From: Flagellimonas sp. S3867 | GTDB lineage: Bacteria > Bacteroidota > Bacteroidia > Flavobacteriales > Flavobacteriaceae | NCBI RefSeq assembly: GCF_014698935.1 | Contig: NZ_JACVMN010000004.1 | Span: 1-64,000, forward strand | Direction of reading: 5' to 3' | Length of the DNA stretch: 64,000 nucleotides | Shown here: piece by piece, positions 59,704 through 64,000 of the stretch | Position numbering within the stretch: the stretch's first letter is position 1 | How the letters are laid out: each line of letters begins with the position of its first letter | Translations under genes and position numbers: made by a program | Notes under the pieces: generated by a model | Seen by the model: the letters and a program-made list of their open reading frames with translations, nothing else | Databases searched by the model: none | Told to the model about the DNA's origin: nothing

Positions 59704-60417
59704 ATGGATAGAAGGAAAAGTCTAAAATCGATTTTACTAGGTGGCGTTGCCAGCGGATTAGCTGTTCATGGATGCAAGCCAAAATCCGAATCCATAAATG
59801 AAGAAGTCGTTCCATTTAAAAGTTATGCCTACGGTAGAACCCCAAAAGAAATGGAACGCGACCAAGAACTATTTGAGGAGGTCTTTTTTAATGAACATGA
59901 AACAGAAACTATAGCCATCCTCTGTGATTTGATTCTACCGGCCACCGCAGAGCATGGTAGTGCTACAGATGCAGAAGTGCCTGATTTTATTGAATTTATG
60001 GTCAAAGACATCCCAGAATTTCAAACCCCATTGCGAGGTGGTTTAATGTGGCTGGACCATAAATGCAATACCGATTTTAATACGATATTCAAATCTGCAA
60101 CTATGGAACAACAAAAGGCCATTTTGAACACCATTGCATTTCCTGACCCAGAAATTGCTGAGCAGGAACAACCTCTAGAGATACAGTTTTTTTCCACCCT
60201 GCGCAATTTAACGGTATCGGGATATTATACCACCAAAGCAGGCATTGAGGAATTAGGCTATAAAGGCAATATGCCCAATGTATGGAATGGTGTGCCAGAT
60301 GATGTTCTTGCCAAACACGACGTATCCTATGATGAGGAATGGATTGCCAAATGCGTGGATCAGAGCAAAAGGGCCGTAATTGCGGAATGGGATGAAAATG
60401 GAAATCTGCTGACTTAA
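59704..60417 (+). CDS. Gluconate 2-dehydrogenase subunit-3-like protein with Tat/lipobox signal
   Basis: 237 residues. The N-terminus MDRRKSLKSILLGGVASGLAVHGC combines a twin-Arg motif (RRKSL) with a lipobox Cys, implying export folded and lipid anchoring. The mature domain (LCDLILPATAEHGSATDAEVPDFIEFMVKDIPEFQTPLRGGLMWLD) is the gluconate-2-dehydrogenase subunit 3 family, partner of GMC oxidoreductases and required for their export or maturation. Adjacent to the GMC gene, as usual. Confidence 0.9.
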   Translation: MDRRKSLKSILLGGVASGLAVHGCKPKSESINEEVVPFKSYAYGRTPKEMERDQELFEEVFFNEHETETIAILCDLILPATAEHGSATDAEVPDFIEFMVKDIPEFQTPLRGGLMWLDHKCNTDFNTIFKSATMEQQKAILNTIAFPDPEIAEQEQPLEIQFFSTLRNLTVSGYYTTKAGIEELGYKGNMPNVWNGVPDDVLAKHDVSYDEEWIAKCVDQSKRAVIAEWDENGNLLT

Positions 60418-60454
60418 CCCTTCCGTCATTTCAAATAGTTTGCAAAACCCTATT

Positions 60455-60489
60455 GGAACAAATTAAATTTTAACGATATTTGCCCGCAA
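60455..60489 (+). promoter_or_regulatory. Candidate promoter of tRNA-Leu
   Basis: TTG near 60,452-60,454 and ATATTTG near 60,476-60,482 lie 20-25 bases apart upstream of the tRNA start (60,500), roughly fitting the Bacteroidota -33 TTG / -7 TAnnTTTG promoter. The spacing is slightly loose. Confidence 0.35.
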
Positions 60490-60499
60490 ATTCCGAAAC

Positions 60500-60583
60500 G
60501 CCCACGTGGTGGAATTGGTAGACACGCTACCTTGAGGGGGTAGTGTTCGAAAGGACGTGCTGGTTCGACTCCAGTCGTGGGCA
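60500..60583 (+). tRNA. tRNA-Leu (anticodon GAG)
   Basis: Acceptor stem GCCCACG / CGTGGGC with discriminator A; D-arm GTGGAATTGGTAGAC; anticodon arm CTACC-TTGAGGG-GGTAG with anticodon GAG (60,532-60,534 region); a long variable arm typical of Leu (TGTTCGAAAGGACG); T-arm CTGGTTCGACTCCAG. 84 bases, CCA not encoded. A strong terminator follows directly. Confidence 0.95.
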
Positions 60584-60584
60584 C

Positions 60585-60612
60585 AAAACCGCAATCATTG
60601 CGGTTTTTTTTT
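60585..60612 (+). terminator. Rho-independent terminator of tRNA-Leu
   Basis: AAAACCGCAA / TTGCGGTTTT hairpin with a 4-base loop and nine T, immediately after the tRNA. Confidence 0.9.
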
Positions 60613-60749
60613 GCTCTTTTTTATGGTGAGGGATCTCGTTCACACCAAAACTTCATCCCAATTTGCAACGCTTCTTCTTAAATTTTATGATAATAAATTA
60701 GGTCAGCTCCGATTAAATTGTAAATTTGTTTAACGTTTACACTAAAAAG

Positions 60750-61649
60750 ATGAACAATGTAAAAGCTTCCTTTAGTATCCGTGACATGGAAAACTTGTCT
60801 GGAATAAAGGCACACACCATTCGAATCTGGGAAAAAAGATACAATCTGTTTACCCCTGAAAGAACAGATACGAACATCAGAACATATAGCATTGGGAGTC
60901 TTCAAAAGTTATTAAACGTTACCCTGCTTTACAATAATGGATATAAAATTTCCAAAATAGCCAAGATAGAGGAAGGTCAGATACCAATAATGGTGCGGGA
61001 AATTGTCTCCAATACCAGTGAAAAAAGCCATGCCATCAATGCTTTTAAACTAGCTATGGTCAATTTTGACCAGACGTTATTTTTAAATACCTATAGCAGC
61101 TTACTCTCTGAAAAATCCTTTAGAGAAATCTTTTCAGATGTTTTTATTCCATTATTAAACGAGCTAGGGCTGCTCTGGCAAACTGATACCATAAGTCCTT
61201 CGCATGAGCACTTTATCACCCATCTGATTAAACAAAAACTGTATATCAATACAGAAAAGCTTCAAATAGCGGAGCCTACTAAAAAAGATAAAGTTTTTGC
61301 TCTCTTTTTACCCGAAAATGAAATCCACGAATTGGGATTGCTTTACATAAATTATGAAATAACCCTTAGGGGTTACAAGTCCATTTACCTCGGACAGACC
61401 ATGCCCATTGAAAGTTTGGAAGACTTGTTGAAATATTATGACAATCTGACCTTTCTTTCCTATTTCACGGTTTCACCCACCAAAGATAATTTGGCTTCCT
61501 ATTTCGAAAAATTCTCTAAGACATTGAACGCTGCAGGAAATTCAAGTTTATACGTTTTGGGCCACCAAATACAATACATCGATGAAAGTAGTTTACCCAG
61601 CAACATTAAAGTATTCGATTCCATAGAAAAAGTTATACGTACCTTGTAA
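60750..61649 (+). CDS. CarH-like MerR-family regulator with cobalamin-binding-type domain
   Basis: 299 residues from ATG 60,750 (an upstream TTG would add 8 residues without family character). The MerR helix-turn-helix is FSIRDMENLSGIKAHTIRIWEKRYNLFTPERT. The C-terminal part has the two hallmarks of CarH-type B12 photoreceptors: W-x9-EH (W143 to E153-H154, LLWQTDTISPSHEHF) in the helical cap and an ExHxxG site with H193 (EIHELGLL) in the Rossmann B12-binding domain; canonical CarH has D instead of E. Such regulators repress carotenoid genes in the dark and release DNA when light cleaves the cobalamin. The crtI-crtB genes follow 20 bases downstream, fitting this role. B12 binding is not proven. 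Confidence 0.85.
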   Translation: MNNVKASFSIRDMENLSGIKAHTIRIWEKRYNLFTPERTDTNIRTYSIGSLQKLLNVTLLYNNGYKISKIAKIEEGQIPIMVREIVSNTSEKSHAINAFKLAMVNFDQTLFLNTYSSLLSEKSFREIFSDVFIPLLNELGLLWQTDTISPSHEHFITHLIKQKLYINTEKLQIAEPTKKDKVFALFLPENEIHELGLLYINYEITLRGYKSIYLGQTMPIESLEDLLKYYDNLTFLSYFTVSPTKDNLASYFEKFSKTLNAAGNSSLYVLGHQIQYIDESSLPSNIKVFDSIEKVIRTL

Positions 61650-61669
61650 AAGCCTCCCAAATCAAAAAA

Positions 61670-63124
61670 ATGAAAAAAGTAATTGTCATAGGTTCCGGCT
61701 TTTCTTCACTCTCGGCAGCCTGTTATTTGGCCCAGGCAGGTTTTCAAGTAGCTTTATTTGAAAAAAATACTACAATTGGCGGAAGAGCAAGGCAATTCAA
61801 AAAAGATGGATTTACCTTCGATATGGGGCCTAGCTGGTATTGGATGCCCGATATATTTGATAAGTTTTTTGCAGACTTTGGCAAAAAAACCTCTGACTAC
61901 TATCAACTTGACAAGTTAGATCCGGCGTACAAAGTTTTTTTTAAGGACGATGTAATGACGATTGGTGACTGTATGGACAAAATTTGCCAAGAGTTTGAAC
62001 GTATTGAAACAGGTAGTGCTGTTCAACTCAGAAAATTTATCAGCAAGGCGCAGAACAATTATGATATTGCCATAAATAAAGTGGTACTTCGTCCCGGATT
62101 GTCCCCATTAGAATTGGTAACCAAAGAAACTGTACTTCAGGTGGACCAATTTTTTAAAACCATTAGTCAAGAAGTGCGAAAGCGGTTTAAAAATCCTAAG
62201 TTGATTGCCGTATTGGAATTTCCGGTACTTTTTTTAGGGGCAAAACCTAGTAAAACGCCTTCCTTTTATAGCTTTATGAACTTTGCGGATTTTGGTCTTG
62301 GCACTTGGCACCCTAAAGGTGGAATGTACCAAATTATTAAGGCAATGACAGATTTGGCCGTAGAACTCGGGGTGCAAATGCAAACGGATAGCCCGGTTGA
62401 CAAAATATTGGTAGAAAATAGCAAAGTCAAAGGAATTAAGTCCAAAGGACAGGATCACACCTCCGATATGGTTGTCAGTGGGGCAGATTATCATCATTCC
62501 GAGAATTTATTGTCCGAAAAGCATCGACAATACTCCGAAAGGTATTGGGACAATCGCACTTATGCGCCATCATCCTTACTTTTCTATATCGGTTTCAGTG
62601 AAAAACTAAAAAATGTAAAGCATCATAACTTATTTTTCGATACAGATTTTAACCAACACGCCAAAGAAATTTACGATAACCCCCAATGGCCAAGCAAACC
62701 ATTGTTCTATGCTAATTTTCCATCAGTAACCGATGCTACGATGGCTCCTAAGGGCTGTGAAACAGGATTTATATTGGTTCCCATCGCTCCAGATTTACAT
62801 GACACACCTCAACTCAGAGATCAATATTTTGATATTGTGATGGATAGGTTTAACCAGCATACACGTCAAGATGCCAAAAAATCCATTATCTTTAAAAAGA
62901 GCTTCTGTGTTAAAGACTTTATTGAACAATACAATTCTTATAAAGGCAATGCCTACGGTTTGGCAAATACATTAAGTCAAACAGCCTTTTTAAGACCCAA
63001 CCTCAAAAGTAGCAAAGTAGAAAATTTGTTTTTTACAGGCCAGCTTACCGTTCCGGGTCCTGGAGTTCCGCCAGCATTGATTTCAGGAAAATTGGTATCT
63101 GATCTGATAACTAAAAAAACGTAA
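61670..63124 (+). CDS. crtI: Phytoene desaturase CrtI
   Basis: 484 residues. VIVIGSGFSSLSAACYLAQAGFQVALFEKNTTIGGRARQFKKDGFTFDMGPSWYWMP is the FAD-binding and CrtI signature; the C-terminal LFFTGQLTVPGPGVPPALISGKLVSDLI matches the typical bacterial phytoene desaturase end. It converts phytoene to lycopene in the carotenoid pathway. Between the CarH-like regulator and crtB genes, 3 bases from the latter. Confidence 0.96.
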   Translation: MKKVIVIGSGFSSLSAACYLAQAGFQVALFEKNTTIGGRARQFKKDGFTFDMGPSWYWMPDIFDKFFADFGKKTSDYYQLDKLDPAYKVFFKDDVMTIGDCMDKICQEFERIETGSAVQLRKFISKAQNNYDIAINKVVLRPGLSPLELVTKETVLQVDQFFKTISQEVRKRFKNPKLIAVLEFPVLFLGAKPSKTPSFYSFMNFADFGLGTWHPKGGMYQIIKAMTDLAVELGVQMQTDSPVDKILVENSKVKGIKSKGQDHTSDMVVSGADYHHSENLLSEKHRQYSERYWDNRTYAPSSLLFYIGFSEKLKNVKHHNLFFDTDFNQHAKEIYDNPQWPSKPLFYANFPSVTDATMAPKGCETGFILVPIAPDLHDTPQLRDQYFDIVMDRFNQHTRQDAKKSIIFKKSFCVKDFIEQYNSYKGNAYGLANTLSQTAFLRPNLKSSKVENLFFTGQLTVPGPGVPPALISGKLVSDLITKKT

Positions 63125-63127
63125 GCC

Positions 63128-63967
63128 ATGAAATCTATTTTTGACCGTGTTTCCTATAATTGCAGTAAAATTGTAACCGAAACCTACAGTACTTCTTTTG
63201 CCCTTGCCACCAAAATGTTATCCGTATCAATTCGAAAGGACATTTACAACATTTATGGTTTTGTACGCTTTGCAGATGAAATTGTGGATACTTTTCACGA
63301 TTACAACAAAAAAGAGCTGTTTGAAAATTTTGAAGCTTCTTTCGAAGCGTCCATTGAGAACAAAATCAGTTTAAATCCCATTTTGAATTCTTTTCAGCAT
63401 ACCTATCATAAATACGACATTCCGCATCACCTTGTGGAAGCTTTTATGAAAAGTATGCGAATGGATTTGACCAAAAAGAAGTATAACACCTATGAAGAAT
63501 ACAAAGAATACATTTATGGATCAGCGGATGTTGTTGGTTTGATGTGTCTTTGCGTTTTTGTCAATGGTGATAAAGAAAAGTATGAAGAATTAAAAGAGTC
63601 GGCCATGGCGTTGGGCTCTGCATTTCAGAAAGTAAATTTCTTACGGGACCTAAAGGCCGATTATGAGGGTTTGGAGCGTTCCTATTTTCCCAATACCAAT
63701 TTAATGGAGCTGGATGAAGTCTCCAAAAAGAGGATTGTTGATGAAATCACTGCGGATTTTGAGCTTGGTTATTCAGGAATAGTGAAACTTCCGGAGCAAG
63801 CCAAATTTGGGGTATATACCGCATATCGATATTATAAAAAACTATTGCAAAAGTTACAGAGTACTCCACCTCTAGAAATAAAAAATACTAGAATCCGTGT
63901 TCCAAACTATCAAAAGTTTGGGCTTTTGGCAGAATCTTATGTAAACTATAAACTACAACTTCTTTAG
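63128..63967 (+). CDS. crtB: Phytoene synthase CrtB
   Basis: 279 residues. Two Asp-rich substrate motifs: VRFADEIVDTFHD (DxxxD) and NFLRDLKADYEG (DxxxD), plus YSTSFALATKMLS at the N-terminus and a DVVGLMCLCVFVNGD stretch. It condenses two geranylgeranyl diphosphates to phytoene. It ends one base before the next gene's ATG, so at least one more gene continues the operon. Confidence 0.96.
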   Translation: MKSIFDRVSYNCSKIVTETYSTSFALATKMLSVSIRKDIYNIYGFVRFADEIVDTFHDYNKKELFENFEASFEASIENKISLNPILNSFQHTYHKYDIPHHLVEAFMKSMRMDLTKKKYNTYEEYKEYIYGSADVVGLMCLCVFVNGDKEKYEELKESAMALGSAFQKVNFLRDLKADYEGLERSYFPNTNLMELDEVSKKRIVDEITADFELGYSGIVKLPEQAKFGVYTAYRYYKKLLQKLQSTPPLEIKNTRIRVPNYQKFGLLAESYVNYKLQLL

Positions 63968-64000
63968 ATGAAAATTCTTGTTTGGATATTGATTTTTCTT
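63968..64000 (+). CDS. Start of a further carotenoid-operon gene, cut by the window edge
   Basis: ATG at 63,968 directly after the crtB stop. Eleven codons are visible (MKILVWILIFL), the hydrophobic start of a membrane protein. In Bacteroidota crtI-crtB is often followed by the beta-carotene hydroxylase gene crtZ, whose N-terminus is similarly hydrophobic, but 11 residues are not enough to say. Confidence 0.5.
   Translation, partial: MKILVWILIFL

Noticed and set aside
1..64000. CRISPR array, IS element or integron integrase
   Set aside because: No regularly spaced direct repeats with unique spacers, no transposase and no tyrosine recombinase gene were seen in the window. The junction repeats flank genes of varied length and are not CRISPR-like.

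Overview
The window is from a marine-type member of the Bacteroidota, most likely family Flavobacteriaceae. The reasons are an AT-rich composition, many Sec-lipoproteins with a Cys lipobox, an ECF sigma/FecR/TonB-receptor trio, a Sec-type (clade II) nitrous oxide reductase, a GH29/sulfatase locus for fucosylated sulfated polysaccharide, and a crtI-crtB carotenoid cluster. No genus can be named from the sequence alone.

Region 1 (1-11,360) is an accessory, cassette-like array read on the minus strand: a ParDE toxin-antitoxin pair, a DUF7660-like protein, small lipoproteins and hypothetical genes, a sulfatase and a CPBP-type membrane protease. Nearly every junction carries the same 18-bp word (minus strand AAAGTTCAAATAAACGAT, 10 copies here and one more at 21,385), often touching the stop codon of one gene and the ATG of the next. 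Several junctions also carry attC-like hairpins. A plus-strand operon of three lipoproteins, two of them beta-propellers (1,638-6,275), interrupts this array.

Region 2 (11,683-22,141) holds a two-domain glycosyltransferase (CDP-glycerol-transferase-like GT-B plus a GT-A domain) followed by a 2,428-residue protein with an N-terminal Fic domain, a Thr/Asp repeat linker, a long beta-rich body and a C-terminal PD-(D/E)XK-like nuclease domain; it looks like a polymorphic-toxin-type effector. A broken DUF1963 gene, a small secreted protein and a truncated reading frame follow.

Region 3 (22,467-33,150) contains two Crp/Fnr regulators, a DUF5519 protein, an alpha/beta hydrolase, the sigma/FecR/TonB receptor trio divergent from two Asp-rich repeat lipoproteins, and a non-coding stretch ending in what looks like the 3' end of a tRNA gene plus terminator (a possible integration scar).

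Region 4 (33,151-35,663) is a small MarR-controlled operon (membrane protein, alpha/beta hydrolase, NmrA-like reductase) with two identical palindromic operators.

Region 5 (35,718-48,521) is a minus-strand fucose locus: AraC regulator, L-fuconate dehydratase, 2-keto-3-deoxy-L-fuconate dehydrogenase, diketo-deoxyfuconate hydrolase, fuconolactonase, a phosphodiesterase-like enzyme, sulfatase, alpha-L-fucosidase, fucose dehydrogenase, mutarotase, metallophosphoesterase and an FMN L-lactate oxidoreductase. Together these can take sulfated fucose-containing glycan to pyruvate.

Region 6 (48,668-57,864) is a nitrous-oxide reduction cluster: Rrf2 regulator, lipoprotein cytochrome c, fasciclin lipoprotein, NosZ, membrane protein, NosL, cupin, a NosL-to-beta-barrel fusion, NosD, NosF and NosY.

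Region 7 (57,983-64,000) has a GMC oxidoreductase with its small subunit, tRNA-Leu(GAG), and a carotenoid operon led by a CarH-like MerR regulator (W-x9-EH and ExHxxG motifs), then crtI, crtB and the start of another gene at the window edge.
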